A DNA stretch of 64,000 nt from positions 1 to 64,000 of the forward strand of contig NZ_JAMPYG010000011.1 in assembly GCF_023700745.1 (NCBI RefSeq), read 5' to 3'. The notes under the pieces are model-generated. The model made no database searches and was not told the DNA's origin. It worked only from the letters and a program-made list of their open reading frames with translations. How positions within the stretch are numbered: the first letter of the stretch is position 1; every line of letters begins with the position of its first letter. Made by a program: the position numbers and the translations under genes. Source of the DNA: Rhodoferax sp. (GTDB taxonomy: Bacteria > Pseudomonadota > Gammaproteobacteria > Burkholderiales > Burkholderiaceae_C). Positions 49,183 through 58,684 of this stretch are shown here, in pieces.

Positions 49183-49812
49183 ATGATGGGGACTTTGACA
49201 AATGAAGGCACGACTCCGGCGGCGTCCGAAGCATCCATCCTGACTGACGCGGCATTTCTGACTGACTTGCGGCGTCAGATGCTGAAGTTCGCCACGCTGC
49301 AACTCTCCAACAGCCATGCGGCAGAAGATGCCGTGCAGGAGGCGCTGGTTGGTGCGTTGAAAAATGCCAGCTCTTTTGCTGGCCGCGCCGCCTTGAAAAC
49401 CTGGGTCTTTGCAATCTTGAAAAACAAGATTGCGGATAACTTGCGACAGAAACAGCGCATGGTCGATGCCAGCAGCCTGCTCAGGGAAGATGAAGAAGAC
49501 GAAGACTTTTCTAAGCTCTTTGATCAAAAAGGCCACTGGCAGGCCGATGAAAGGCCAGCCACCTGGGGCAACCCGCAAGACGCCTTGCATCAAAACCAGT
49601 TCTGGAAAGTGTTCGAGATATGTCTGGAAGCGCTGCCCGGCAACCAGGCCCGGGTGTTCATGATGAAAGAATTTGTCGAGCTTGACGCAAATGAAATTTG
49701 CAGCACGGTGGGCATCACCACCACCAACCTGAATGTGATGTTGCACCGATCACGCCTGCGTCTGCGGGAGTGTCTGGAGAACAACTGGTTTCTGAAGGAA
49801 GAACGCGCATGA
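49183..49812 (+). CDS. ECF-type RNA polymerase sigma factor
   Basis: 209 residues. Region 2 ([64 protein letters not shown]) and region 4 ([54 protein letters not shown]) are typical. The linker is acidic. Its stop overlaps the anti-sigma start. It lies next to the bufferin operon, so metal or redox stress control of that operon is likely; such pairs are reported for other bufferin loci, but the connection here is inference. Confidence 0.9.
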   Translation: MMGTLTNEGTTPAASEASILTDAAFLTDLRRQMLKFATLQLSNSHAAEDAVQEALVGALKNASSFAGRAALKTWVFAILKNKIADNLRQKQRMVDASSLLREDEEDEDFSKLFDQKGHWQADERPATWGNPQDALHQNQFWKVFEICLEALPGNQARVFMMKEFVELDANEICSTVGITTTNLNVMLHRSRLRLRECLENNWFLKEERA

Positions 49813-50015
49813 TGAACTGTGAAAAAGCCACCCGATTGATTTCCGAGTCGCAGGAGCGGACGCTGTCGCTCACGGAAACCATCAACCTGAAGATGCACGT
49901 CATGATGTGCGCGGGGTGCAAGAACTTCAGCCTGCAAGTGCCGTTTCTCCGCAAGGCCATGAAGGCGTATGCCAGGGGCTTTGACGAAGGTCGGAATGAC
50001 GAAGTCAAAAAATAG
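49809..50015 (+). CDS. Zinc-finger anti-sigma factor
   Basis: 68 residues, [57 protein letters not shown]. The His-x3-Cys-x2-Cys motif (HVMMCAGC) plus the first Cys (C4) form the ZAS/zf-HC2 zinc site of small cytoplasmic anti-sigma factors. It is coupled to the sigma gene by an ATGA-type overlap. It has no membrane helix, which suggests a soluble sensor. Confidence 0.85.
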   Translation: MMNCEKATRLISESQERTLSLTETINLKMHVMMCAGCKNFSLQVPFLRKAMKAYARGFDEGRNDEVKK

Positions 50016-50046
50016 AGCTGGTACGGCTTCCTTGTGGCCTGGGGAG

Positions 50047-50574
50047 CTACTGGAAATGCTTTGCAAGCCAGTGGTCGAGCGACAGCTTGCCCGGCCCGTG
50101 CACCATCAGGTACAACAGCACGGCGGCCCAGGTGCCATGGGTGGGGTAGGCATCGGGGTAGACAAACAGCTGGATCGTCATCGTCATACCCAGCAAAGCC
50201 AGGGCTGACAGGCGGGTGGCCATGCCGAACAAAATCAGCAGCGGGAAAAAATGCTCGGCAAAGGCGGCCATGATGGCGGCCATTTCGGGTGGAATCACGG
50301 GCAAACGGTATTCATCCCTGAACAGGTCGACCACCGAATCTGACAGACGCGGCCAGCCCAGAGTGAATTCGCGGCTGACGATGTCGATCTCAAGGCCCTG
50401 TATTTTCGTCTGGCCCGACTTCCAGAACACCGCTGCAATGGAGAAGCGTGCGACAAACGCCAGCAAGGTATTGGGAACGTGCGTGCAGAGGCTGATGAAC
50501 TGGCGAATCAGTCTGGGCATGAGCCCGGCATCAGCCACGGCTGTGGCGCTTAATGATTCAGTGCTTGTGTTCAT
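50047..50574 (-). CDS. DoxX-family membrane protein of bufferin operon
   Basis: 175 residues with four hydrophobic helices (LLAFVARFSIAAVFWKSGQTK, MAAIMAAFAEHFFPLLILFG, LSALALLGMTMTIQLFVYP, WAAVLLYLMVHGPGKLSLDHWL). The FWKSGQTKI and PGKLSLD motifs are typical DoxX. It is the last gene of bufA-bufB-bufC-doxX, in which it overlaps bufC by 17 bases. Its role in the pathway is not known; related proteins are thought to help electron transfer or thiol chemistry at the membrane. Confidence 0.85.
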   Translation of the reverse strand: MNTSTESLSATAVADAGLMPRLIRQFISLCTHVPNTLLAFVARFSIAAVFWKSGQTKIQGLEIDIVSREFTLGWPRLSDSVVDLFRDEYRLPVIPPEMAAIMAAFAEHFFPLLILFGMATRLSALALLGMTMTIQLFVYPDAYPTHGTWAAVLLYLMVHGPGKLSLDHWLAKHFQ

Positions 50575-51343
50575 GGCAGGGTACTCCGGTGATGATCTGG
50601 GTAATGAGCTGCCAGCGCAGCAACAAGGCCAGGGCGTGGCTTAAATCAAATTCGGGATCAATACCGCTTGCCGTATCCGTGGCAGCCATCACCGTCTGAC
50701 CGGTTTGCAGGGCGCTGACAAACGTCGCCGAGCTGGTGACCAATGCCTGGGTGACCACGTCGAGCCCGTTTCTGAAAACCAGCGCTGCCTGCGCTTGATC
50801 CGGATCAACTGTTGAGAGGCATAGCGTGCCCTGATGCGCTGCCCACAGCGAAAAAACGGCAAACCGGGACTCAATGAGCTGCACCGAGGGGTGCAACATC
50901 AGCTGCAAAGAAGTCAATTTGTCCGGATCAGCGAGCGCAGACTGCAGGGCTTCGACTTGAAGTGGGTCCACATCAGCCGCGTGATAGGCCAGAACCCGCG
51001 CCATTTCAAGGCGCGCCACATCGGCCAGATATGGCACCGAAGCGGCGGGCGGGAAGGCGCCCGCAAAATCAGCAAAGTCGTGTCCATAAAACGCCATCAG
51101 GCGCGAGCGTGGCGGGTTCGCCTGGATAAATACCTGCGCCATGGCCCGGAAAAATTCTTCGCCCACCAAAGCCTGCACGACGGGAAAGGTGTCGGCCAGT
51201 GCGTCAACCAGGGACACCATGACGTTGTTGCGATAGACCGCGAAACGCGTTGCAGGGTCAGAGCCGTTCCAGGTGCTCAGGCCACCGGGGCAAGGAAGCT
51301 CCGGGTTCAGCAGGGCAGCAGCAAAAGCGCTTTGACTGCTCAT
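50558..51343 (-). CDS. BufC-like DUF2063 partner of MNIO enzyme
   Basis: 261 residues. [91 protein letters not shown] is the characteristic N-terminal domain of DUF2063 proteins, which bring the precursor peptide to the MNIO enzyme. It overlaps bufB by ATGA. Name given by operon position and domain. Confidence 0.85.
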   Translation of the reverse strand: MSSQSAFAAALLNPELPCPGGLSTWNGSDPATRFAVYRNNVMVSLVDALADTFPVVQALVGEEFFRAMAQVFIQANPPRSRLMAFYGHDFADFAGAFPPAASVPYLADVARLEMARVLAYHAADVDPLQVEALQSALADPDKLTSLQLMLHPSVQLIESRFAVFSLWAAHQGTLCLSTVDPDQAQAALVFRNGLDVVTQALVTSSATFVSALQTGQTVMAATDTASGIDPEFDLSHALALLLRWQLITQIITGVPCHEHKH

Positions 51344-52236
51344 GCCGTCACCTCTTCGGTGCGCAACGCAAGCAACTGCTGATCGGCCAGGTGTGCCTCG
51401 GCCAACAAAACCGGCCAGGCCGGCACATCGTTGTCACGCTCCAGCAGGGTGGCCACCGGGCCCGTCAAGCCCAGCGTGAAGGCATACAGGTCCCACACCG
51501 CTTGGGCGACGGGCGCGCCGTGGCTGTCAATCAGCAGCAGGTCGCCGTTGCCATCTTGCGCCCGGGCAAAACCAGCGAGGTGAATTTCACCCACTTGCGC
51601 CAGCGGCAGCGCGCGGATGGCGGCGTGCGCGTCACGCCCGTGGTTGATGCTGCTGACATAGACGTTATTCACGTCCAGCAACAGACCGCAGCCGGTGCGG
51701 CGCAGCACCTCACTCAAGAAAGCGGCTTCGTCCCAGGTGGAGGCCGTGAATTCCAGGTAGGTGGCCGGGTTTTCCAGCAACATGCGCCGGCCCAGATGTG
51801 ACTGGACCTGGTCAATGTGATCACACACGCGCTGCAAGGTGGCGGTGTTGTAAGGCAGTGGCAGCAAGTCGTTCAGGAACGCGGGGCCGTGGCTGGACCA
51901 GGCCAGATGCTCTGAAAACGATTGCGGCTGGTAGCGTGCCAGCAGTACCGCCAGCGCATCCAGATGGTCCATGTCCAGCGCTGCATCGGCCCCGATGGAC
52001 AAACCTACCCCATGAATGGAGAGCGGGTAATGTGCGCGAATGCGGCTCAGGTAATGGTGATGGGGCCCACCGGGCACCATGTAGTTTTCGGCGTGGACTT
52101 CAAAAAAACCAATATCTGGCTGCGTCGCCAATATCTCCTGAAAATGTGCGGGCTTCAAGCCCACACCGGCCCGCGCGGGCAATGACTTGGCGCGAGCGCC
52201 CCGAGACGGCAATGCCATGTTGACCGGGCTTGTCAT
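51340..52236 (-). CDS. MNIO-family (DUF692) bufferin maturase
   Basis: 298 residues. [81 protein letters not shown] and [10 protein letters not shown] are the metal-ligand and TIM-barrel motifs of DUF692. These multinuclear iron enzymes oxidise Cys residues of the precursor to heterocycles. The substrate is the BufA1 protein encoded just upstream (52267). The start overlaps none of its neighbours; bufC follows with a four-base overlap. Confidence 0.9.
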   Translation of the reverse strand: MTSPVNMALPSRGARAKSLPARAGVGLKPAHFQEILATQPDIGFFEVHAENYMVPGGPHHHYLSRIRAHYPLSIHGVGLSIGADAALDMDHLDALAVLLARYQPQSFSEHLAWSSHGPAFLNDLLPLPYNTATLQRVCDHIDQVQSHLGRRMLLENPATYLEFTASTWDEAAFLSEVLRRTGCGLLLDVNNVYVSSINHGRDAHAAIRALPLAQVGEIHLAGFARAQDGNGDLLLIDSHGAPVAQAVWDLYAFTLGLTGPVATLLERDNDVPAWPVLLAEAHLADQQLLALRTEEVTA

Positions 52237-52266
52237 GTCAGGCGCTCCGCTTGCAGTTCGGGAAGA

Positions 52267-52581
52267 TCAGGCCTTGACTTCCTTGAAGGCCTTCAGCTGG
52301 CCAAACCCGGTGGGCGAGGTTTTGGACACTGTTTTTTCACAAGTGCCTTTTGGAACCAGCGACCAGGCATTGCCCTGAAAATCAATTTTCGATGTGCCTG
52401 CGCAGGTTGTGCCGGCACCGGCGGCGCAATCATTTTTGCCTTTCAAGGCAACGCCGAAGCACTTGTCCTTGTCGGCCATTTGCGCGGCGGCAGGGGTAGC
52501 GGCAATGGTCATGGCGGCGCTCATGGCCAGAGCCAGGCCGGCAGCGGATACGTAACGTGCAGTGGTGGTCTGAGCTTTCAT
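52267..52581 (-). CDS. BufA1-type bufferin precursor (DUF2282)
   Basis: 104 residues with a Sec signal peptide (about 1-34, [23 protein letters not shown]) and then [48 protein letters not shown]. Four Cys (C41, C52, C60, C81) are in the places usual for DUF2282 bufferins, which are modified by the MNIO enzyme and bind copper in the periplasm. First gene of the operon; AAAGGA lies a few bases before the ATG. Confidence 0.9.
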   Translation of the reverse strand: MKAQTTTARYVSAAGLALAMSAAMTIAATPAAAQMADKDKCFGVALKGKNDCAAGAGTTCAGTSKIDFQGNAWSLVPKGTCEKTVSKTSPTGFGQLKAFKEVKA

Positions 52582-52657
52582 TTTGAATGTCCTTTTACAA
52601 GTTAAAACGTGGGTTGGGTGCAGCACGGAACACGGCTTTTGTTCTGCGCTGCTTCTG

Positions 52658-52686
52658 TAGTCGTGGGCTGGCGCTGCTTTCTTACA
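52658..52686 (-). promoter_or_regulatory. Possible ECF-sigma promoter of bufferin operon
   Basis: In minus sense TGTAAG (52686-52681), a 17-base spacer and CGACTA (52663-52658) resemble ECF promoters with a TGTAA-type -35 and a CG-containing -10. It stands about 75 bases before the bufA1 start. The match is only suggestive. Confidence 0.3.
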
Positions 52687-52791
52687 GTCGCGGTTGATTT
52701 CTTGCCATGACGGCCCCATGGTTTTTTCTTGTTGATCGACATACCCGAACTTATCGGCAGATACGATACGAAAAGTGTTTAAAAGAATCAC

Positions 52792-53664
52792 ATGGATAGC
52801 CATTCGTATCAAAATCACGCCATGGACAAACTCACTTCCCTGCTCTCGCATTTTTCCCTGCACGCTGGTGTTTTCTATACCGGCAACATCTGCGGCATCC
52901 ACGACTTTGCGCAAGACAGCGCGCGTGGACACATTCATCTCATCAAGCGCGGACCGGTGCACGTCATTGGTGTCAGGCAGGAAAATTTCGAGATCACCGA
53001 GCCTACCTTGTTGTTTCTGCCACGTCCGGATACGCATCGACTTGTGGCGGATGACCGTACCGGGGCCGACGTGGTGTGCGCCACAGTTCAGTTTGGCGGC
53101 GGCGGCCGCAACCCCATTACCGATTCATTGCCCAATGTGGTAATGGTCAGGTTGACGGCACTGGCCGGGGTCGAGGCGCTGCTGGGCCTGATGTTTGACG
53201 AAGCCTTTGCTGAGCACAATGGGCGCCAGGCGGTGCTGGACCGCTTGTGCGAAGTGCTGATGATCCGCCTGCTGCGCCACTGCATTGAACAGGGTCTGAC
53301 GCAAGGCGGCACCCTGGCCGGGCTGGCCGATACTCGGCTGGCCAAAGCGCTTGCCGCCATGCATGCTGACCCGGCACAAGCGCGTGATTTGTCCAGCATG
53401 GCGGCACTGGCCGGCATGTCGCGTGCCCGCTTTGCCGTGCGATTTCGTGCGGTTACCGGCGAAACGCCAGCTGACTACCTGGCGTCGTGGCGTGTCATGA
53501 CGGCGCAGGGTCTGCTCAAAAAGGGGCGGCAACTCAAGCATGTGGCTAACGATGTGGGCTACGGCAGCGCCAGTGCGCTGACACGGGCTTTTGTGCGCAA
53601 GCTGGGCTGCTCGCCCACTGAATGGCTCAAAGGTGAGCAGGAAGCCCGGACCAACCCGGCCTGA
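52792..53664 (+). CDS. AraC-family transcriptional regulator
   Basis: 290 residues, possibly starting at 52822. The cupin-like N-terminus ([39 protein letters not shown]) is followed by the two HTH motifs ([44 protein letters not shown] and [32 protein letters not shown]). It is divergent from the bufferin operon with about 210 bases between, and upstream of gor. Its target is unknown; either neighbour is possible. Confidence 0.85.
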   Translation: MDSHSYQNHAMDKLTSLLSHFSLHAGVFYTGNICGIHDFAQDSARGHIHLIKRGPVHVIGVRQENFEITEPTLLFLPRPDTHRLVADDRTGADVVCATVQFGGGGRNPITDSLPNVVMVRLTALAGVEALLGLMFDEAFAEHNGRQAVLDRLCEVLMIRLLRHCIEQGLTQGGTLAGLADTRLAKALAAMHADPAQARDLSSMAALAGMSRARFAVRFRAVTGETPADYLASWRVMTAQGLLKKGRQLKHVANDVGYGSASALTRAFVRKLGCSPTEWLKGEQEARTNPA

Positions 53665-53766
53665 GACGCTCGACCCCTACAACGAGACGCCGGGTTTGGA
53701 TTCCTTCACCCGGTCTGTCATCATGGCGGCATCCCGCGCTGCGGCGCATAGCACCTCAGGAAACAA

Positions 53767-55143
53767 ATGACTTCATACGACTATCAACTCTTTGTCATGG
53801 GCGGCGGCTCGGGTGGTGTGCGCGCAGCGCGCATTGCCTCCAGCCTGGGCGCACGCGTGGCCATTGCCGAGAGCTTTCGTTATGGTGGCACCTGCGTCAT
53901 TCGCGGTTGCGTGCCGAAAAAACTGCTGGTCTACGCGGCCCACTTTGCCGAAGACTTTGCCGATGCGCAGGGCTTTGGCTGGACGGTGCCGCCCGCAGAG
54001 TTTTCCTGGCCCCAACTGATCGAGGCCAAAAACAAGGAAATCACCCGCCTGAGCGGGCTGTATGAAAACAACCTGAATGGGTCCAGGGTCGAAGTAATGC
54101 ATGGTGCAGCACGCCTGCTGAATGCGCACACGGTGGCGGTGAACGGGCATAAGATCACGGCCGAACACATCCTGGTAGCCACTGGCGGGACACCCTTCAT
54201 GCCGCAAATTCCGGGCATTGAACACGCCATCACTTCCAACGAGGTGTTCGATTTGCCGCAGCTGCCGCGGCGCGTGCTGATTGTCGGTGGCGGCTACATT
54301 GCGGTGGAATTTGCCGGCATCCTCAACGGTCTGGGCGCGCGGGTCACCCTGTGCTACCGGGGTGAACAGGTGTTGCGTGGCTTTGACGACGACGTGCGCG
54401 CGCACCTGTTTGAGGAGATGGTCAAAAAAGGCATTACCGTGCTGCTGCACCAGGACGTCACGCGCATCGACAAATTGAACGATGTCAGCCTGTCCGTGTC
54501 AGTCACCGGCATACAAGGCATACCGCTTGAAGTGGATGCCGTGCTGTACGCCACCGGGCGTGTGCCCAACACCCGGGGCCTGGGTTTGACCGAAGCCGGC
54601 GTGGCGCTGGACGAGGCGGGCGGCGTCAAGGTGGATGCCTTTGGTCAAACCAGCATCCCCAGCATTCACGCGGTGGGCGATGTCACCAACCGCATTGCGC
54701 TGACACCGGTGGCCATACGGGAAGGCGCAGCGCTGGCCAACACCCTGTTTGGGCCAACTCCCGTAAGCGCTGACCTGACCACGGTGCCGTCGGCCGTGTT
54801 CAGCCAGCCGCCCATCGGCACCGTGGGACTGACCGAGGTACAAGCATTGGCCCGGTATGGCGAAATCGACATCTACCGCAGCACATTCCGCAACATGCGC
54901 CACACCCTCTCGGGACGCGACGAACGCACCCTGATCAAGCTGGTTGTGGACACGGCCAGCCAGCGCGTGCTGGGCGCGCACATGGTGGGCGCAGACGCAC
55001 CCGAGATCATCCAGGGCCTGGCCATTGCGATCCGCATGGGGGCCACCAAAGCCGACTTTGACGCCACCGTCGCGCTGCACCCCTCGGCGGCCGAAGAATT
55101 TGTGACCCTGCGCGACAAGATCACCCGTCAACGCGAAGCCTGA
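53767..55143 (+). CDS. gor: Glutathione-disulfide reductase
   Basis: 458 residues. GGGSGGVRAARIASSLG binds FAD, GGTCVIRGCVPKKLL gives the redox Cys pair (C43, C48), VGGGYIAVEFAGILNGLG binds NADPH and HAVGDVTNRIALTP is the second FAD motif. HPSAAEEFVTL at the C-terminus supplies the catalytic His. The enzyme reduces glutathione disulfide with NADPH. The GTCV-x4-C spacing and lack of an N-terminal extension favour Gor over mercuric reductase. Confidence 0.92.
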   Translation: MTSYDYQLFVMGGGSGGVRAARIASSLGARVAIAESFRYGGTCVIRGCVPKKLLVYAAHFAEDFADAQGFGWTVPPAEFSWPQLIEAKNKEITRLSGLYENNLNGSRVEVMHGAARLLNAHTVAVNGHKITAEHILVATGGTPFMPQIPGIEHAITSNEVFDLPQLPRRVLIVGGGYIAVEFAGILNGLGARVTLCYRGEQVLRGFDDDVRAHLFEEMVKKGITVLLHQDVTRIDKLNDVSLSVSVTGIQGIPLEVDAVLYATGRVPNTRGLGLTEAGVALDEAGGVKVDAFGQTSIPSIHAVGDVTNRIALTPVAIREGAALANTLFGPTPVSADLTTVPSAVFSQPPIGTVGLTEVQALARYGEIDIYRSTFRNMRHTLSGRDERTLIKLVVDTASQRVLGAHMVGADAPEIIQGLAIAIRMGATKADFDATVALHPSAAEEFVTLRDKITRQREA

Positions 55144-55224
55144 ACAAGCTTCGGCGCAGAACCGCGTGCACGATCAGCAGCAGTGCAGCAGCCCGAATGC
55201 CGCCGCCTGAGCCGCGTTCCGAAC

Positions 55225-55434
55225 TCAAGTGGGTGAATTCATGGGTGGTGCCGCGGCATCGTCGGAATCATCACACGGATCAAGCGTACCGATGTTCGTG
55301 CCCATCCTGTGAATCAGGTTGAGCTGTTCTTCCACATGACGGCAATTGCCACACATGCTCAGGTGAACCTGCAGCCGAAGCTTGTCAATCAGGTCCAGTG
55401 GTTCGTATGAACGTACCGCTGGGAACATTACCAA
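55225..55434 (-). CDS. Zinc-finger anti-sigma-like small protein, possibly truncated
   Basis: About 69 residues from a TTG at 55434 (or 67 from ATG). LRLQVHLSMCGNCRHVEEQLNLIHRMG is the His-x3-Cys-x2-Cys end of the same zinc-finger family as the gene at 49809, but the first conserved Cys and helix are missing, so the zinc site is incomplete. No sigma gene is adjacent. It may be a remnant or a shorter regulator. The rest of 55144-55724 contains nothing I can support. Confidence 0.5.
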   Translation of the reverse strand: MVMFPAVRSYEPLDLIDKLRLQVHLSMCGNCRHVEEQLNLIHRMGTNIGTLDPCDDSDDAAAPPMNSPT

Positions 55435-55724
55435 AAGGGGGGAGCCGCGCTACCGCAATGCCAACATGAATTATTGCTTATGAAAATTCCCGGTATCACC
55501 GGTCATTCCGGCATGGGCAATCTGTCGGATGTTGCAGCCATTGCCGTTTTCATACTCCGCAATGCGGCTGAGCGTTGACATAACTGGAACGGTTAAACAC
55601 TCAAACGAGACGTTTGGTCCACGCCAAACGCTTCCGCTTGCCTAACATTGGCTATCGCGAAATGAGCCAGGAAATTCCTCTTTGGCACTTTGGTTTTAGC
55701 GTTGTTCAACAGGAGAAACTTGCC

Positions 55725-56294
55725 ATGCCCACGACCCCAATTGTCAAAAATCTGCAGTCGATTAACCATGCCCAAGCCCAGGGCAAACCAAAGGAAATTC
55801 TCGACCTGGCCCTCAAGCAGGTCGGCTTCATTCCCAACATGTACGCCAACATGGCCAACGCGCCGGGCGTGCTGAGTACCTACTTGCACGGTTACGCTTT
55901 GTTCCGTGGTGAATCCGGCCTGAAGCCGGCCGAGCAGGAAGTCGTCTTTCTGGCGGTCAGCCAGGTCAACGGCTGCAACTACTGCACCGCGGCGCACAGC
56001 ATGATCGCGGACAAAATGTCGGGGGTACCTGCCGATGTGCTCAAGGCCATTCGCGCGCAAACCGCCATTCCCGATGCCAAACTGGCCACGCTGTACGCCA
56101 CCACTGTCGCCATGGTCAACAGCCACGGCCAGCCCAGCGCCGAGACCGTGAGAACCTTCCTGGCCGCGGGCTACCAGGAAACCGACCTGATGTACCTTGT
56201 GCTGGCCATTGCCGTCAAGACCCTGAGCAACTTCAGCAACCACCTCTTTGCCACCCCCGTGGACGAGCGCTTTGCGGCCTACAAAGTTGATTGA
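55725..56294 (+). CDS. AhpD/carboxymuconolactone-decarboxylase-like protein
   Basis: 189 residues from MPTTPIVKNLQSINHAQAQGK at 55725 with AGGAG about 9 nt upstream. LKPAEQEVVFLAVSQVNGCNYCTAAHSMIADK has the Cys-x2-Cys-x3-His motif of the AhpD fold, used in peroxide reduction. The whole length and helix pattern fit peroxidase-related proteins. It lies between gor and a flavoprotein fusion, suggesting a thiol/redox cluster. Confidence 0.85.
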   Translation: MPTTPIVKNLQSINHAQAQGKPKEILDLALKQVGFIPNMYANMANAPGVLSTYLHGYALFRGESGLKPAEQEVVFLAVSQVNGCNYCTAAHSMIADKMSGVPADVLKAIRAQTAIPDAKLATLYATTVAMVNSHGQPSAETVRTFLAAGYQETDLMYLVLAIAVKTLSNFSNHLFATPVDERFAAYKVD

Positions 56295-56444
56295 GAACTG
56301 CCGCCCATAACCCACGGATTTGTGCCTGAAAGTTTCGAGCGGTTCATCGGCTCAACAGCGCTGTTCCTGCTTGTTGGTCGGGATTTTTGTGCTGCTGTGC
56401 TGGCAGGCATTGCCTCTGGCAAGTTGGATGAAAATGGGCGACCC

Positions 56445-58595
56445 ATGAAAAAACTACTGATTCTTGTCACCGCTGCCCTCCTGGCCTTCGGCTTCTTTGC
56501 CCTTGAGCTGGACCAGTACCTGACCCTGGACGGCATGAAAGCCAGCCTCGGGCAATTTGAGGTGCACCGTGCCGCGTCGCCTCTGGGTGTGGGTCTGACG
56601 TTTTTCGCTGTGTACGTGCTTGCCACTGCGCTGTCGCTGCCGGGAGCCGCCATTCTGACCCTGGCCGCTGGTGCCCTGTTTGGTCTGTCCATGGGCACCT
56701 TGATCGTGTCGTTTGCGTCCAGCATCGGGGCCACACTGGCGTTTCTGGCATCGCGCTACCTGTTGCGTGATGCCGTTCAGGCACGTTTTGGCAATCGCCT
56801 CAAAGCCATCAACGAAGGCATGGCCAAAGAGGGCTCCCTGTATTTGTTCACCCTGCGCCTGGTACCCGTATTCCCGTTTTTCCTGGTCAATTTGCTGATG
56901 GGCCTGACGCCCATTCGTACCCTGAGCTACTACTGGGTCAGCCAGCTGGGCATGCTGGCGGGCACATTGGTGTATGTGAATGCGGGCACTGAACTGGCCA
57001 AGGTCACCAGCTTGTCGGGGATTGTGTCGCCCGGCCTTTTGCTGTCTTTTGCACTGCTCGGCGTTTTTCCCATGCTGGCCAAAAAGTTCATGACGATGTT
57101 GCAGGGGCGCCGGGTCTATGCCAAATGGCAGCGCCCGCAAAAGTTTGACCGCAATCTGGTGGTAATTGGCGGTGGCGCGGCAGGTTTGGTCACCGCCTAC
57201 ATTGCAGCAGCCGTCAAGGCCAGGGTGACGTTGGTGGAAGCGGACAGGATGGGCGGCGACTGCCTGAACTACGGCTGCGTACCGAGCAAGGCCCTGATCA
57301 AGTCCGCCCGCATTGCCAACCAGATGCGCCACGGTGAAAACTATGGCTTGAGCGCGGCTGAGCCCAGGTTCAGCTTCAGCAAGGTGATGGCCCGCGTGCA
57401 CCAGGTGATTGCCACCGTGGCGCCACACGACAGCGTGGAACGCTACACCGAACTCGGCGTGGAAGTGCTGGCAGGCCATGCCCGCATCGTCGATCCCTGG
57501 ACGGTCGAGATCACATTGAACGATGGCGGTACCCAGCGCCTGACCACACGTGCGATCGTGATTGCTGCCGGTGCCCGCCCGTTCGTGCCGCCCTTGCCGG
57601 GTCTGGATGAGGTTGGCTTTGTGACCAGCGACACGCTGTGGGATGAATTTGCCAAGCGCGAATCGCCGCCAGCGCGTCTGGTGGTACTGGGCGGCGGGCC
57701 GATTGGTTGCGAACTGGCGCAGAGCTTTGCCCGTCTGGGCTCCCAGGTGACACAGATCGAGATGGCACCGCGCCTGATGATCCGCGAAGACATCGAGGTC
57801 TCCGATCTGGCCCGCGAATCGCTGGCACGGGACGGTATTGACGTGCTGACCGGCCACAAGGCCTTGCGCTGCGAGCGTGAGGGTGAGCGCAAGTTCATCG
57901 TCGTTGAACACCAGGGGCAGGAGAAACGCATCGAATTCGATGCCTTGCTGTGTGCCGTGGGACGTGTTGCCCGTTTGCAGGGTTATGGCCTGGAAGAGCT
58001 GGGCATCCCGACCCAGCGCACTGTCGTGGTGAACGACTACCTGGAAACGCTCTACCCCAACATCTATGCGGCCGGCGATGTGGCGGGTCCGTACCAGTTC
58101 ACCCACACGGCCGGCCACATGGCCTGGTACGCAACAGTGAACGCACTGTTTGGCGACTTCAGGAAGTTCAAGGTGGACTATTCCGTAGTGCCCTGGGCCA
58201 CCTTTATTGAGCCCGAAGTGGCCCGTGTCGGCCTCAACGAACAGGAGGCGAAAGAAAAGAATACCCCTTATGAAGTCACCCAATACGGCCTTGACGACCT
58301 GGACCGCGCCATCGCCGACGGTACGGCACACGGCTTTGTCAAAGTGCTTACGGTGCCGGGCAAGGACCGCATTCTGGGTGTGACCATCGTTGGCGAACAT
58401 GCGGGCGACCTGCTGGCCGAGTTCGTGCTGGCCATGAAGCATGACTTGGGCTTGAACAAGATTTTGGGCACGATTCACACCTACCCGACACTGGCCGAAG
58501 CCAACAAATACGTGGCCGGTGAATGGAAGCGCGCCCACGCACCGCAAAAGGTGCTGGCCTGGCTGGCGCGCTTTCATGCCTGGAAGCGGGGCTAG
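56445..58595 (+). CDS. VTT-domain/FAD-dependent oxidoreductase fusion
   Basis: 716 residues from MKKLLILVTAALLAFGFFALE at 56445. Residues 1 to about 220 are a TVP38/DedA-like membrane domain (GAAILTLAAGALFGLSMGTLIVSFASSIGATLAFLASRYLLRD, LRLVPVFPFFLVNLLMGLTPI). The rest is a class I disulfide oxidoreductase: GGGAAGLVTAYIAAAVKARVTLVE, MGGDCLNYGCVPSKALI, GGGPIGCELAQSFARLG, AAGDVAGPYQF and HTYPTLAEA. Such mercuric-reductase-like fusions are found in proteobacteria; the substrate is unknown. The upstream frame from 56322 has no family character. Confidence 0.85.
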   Translation: MKKLLILVTAALLAFGFFALELDQYLTLDGMKASLGQFEVHRAASPLGVGLTFFAVYVLATALSLPGAAILTLAAGALFGLSMGTLIVSFASSIGATLAFLASRYLLRDAVQARFGNRLKAINEGMAKEGSLYLFTLRLVPVFPFFLVNLLMGLTPIRTLSYYWVSQLGMLAGTLVYVNAGTELAKVTSLSGIVSPGLLLSFALLGVFPMLAKKFMTMLQGRRVYAKWQRPQKFDRNLVVIGGGAAGLVTAYIAAAVKARVTLVEADRMGGDCLNYGCVPSKALIKSARIANQMRHGENYGLSAAEPRFSFSKVMARVHQVIATVAPHDSVERYTELGVEVLAGHARIVDPWTVEITLNDGGTQRLTTRAIVIAAGARPFVPPLPGLDEVGFVTSDTLWDEFAKRESPPARLVVLGGGPIGCELAQSFARLGSQVTQIEMAPRLMIREDIEVSDLARESLARDGIDVLTGHKALRCEREGERKFIVVEHQGQEKRIEFDALLCAVGRVARLQGYGLEELGIPTQRTVVVNDYLETLYPNIYAAGDVAGPYQFTHTAGHMAWYATVNALFGDFRKFKVDYSVVPWATFIEPEVARVGLNEQEAKEKNTPYEVTQYGLDDLDRAIADGTAHGFVKVLTVPGKDRILGVTIVGEHAGDLLAEFVLAMKHDLGLNKILGTIHTYPTLAEANKYVAGEWKRAHAPQKVLAWLARFHAWKRG

Positions 58596-58684
58596 CCAAA
58601 CCATGAAGTGCTCTACCATCGTGCCGTTCTCAATGAAGCCTTGGCCGTCCACCCCTGCCCCTTCGTCAACCTGAGGATTCATCC

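Noticed and set aside
56454..58682. A 742-codon open frame on the minus strand.
   Set aside because: It is antisense to the VTT-FAD fusion, which has all expected motifs in the + frame.
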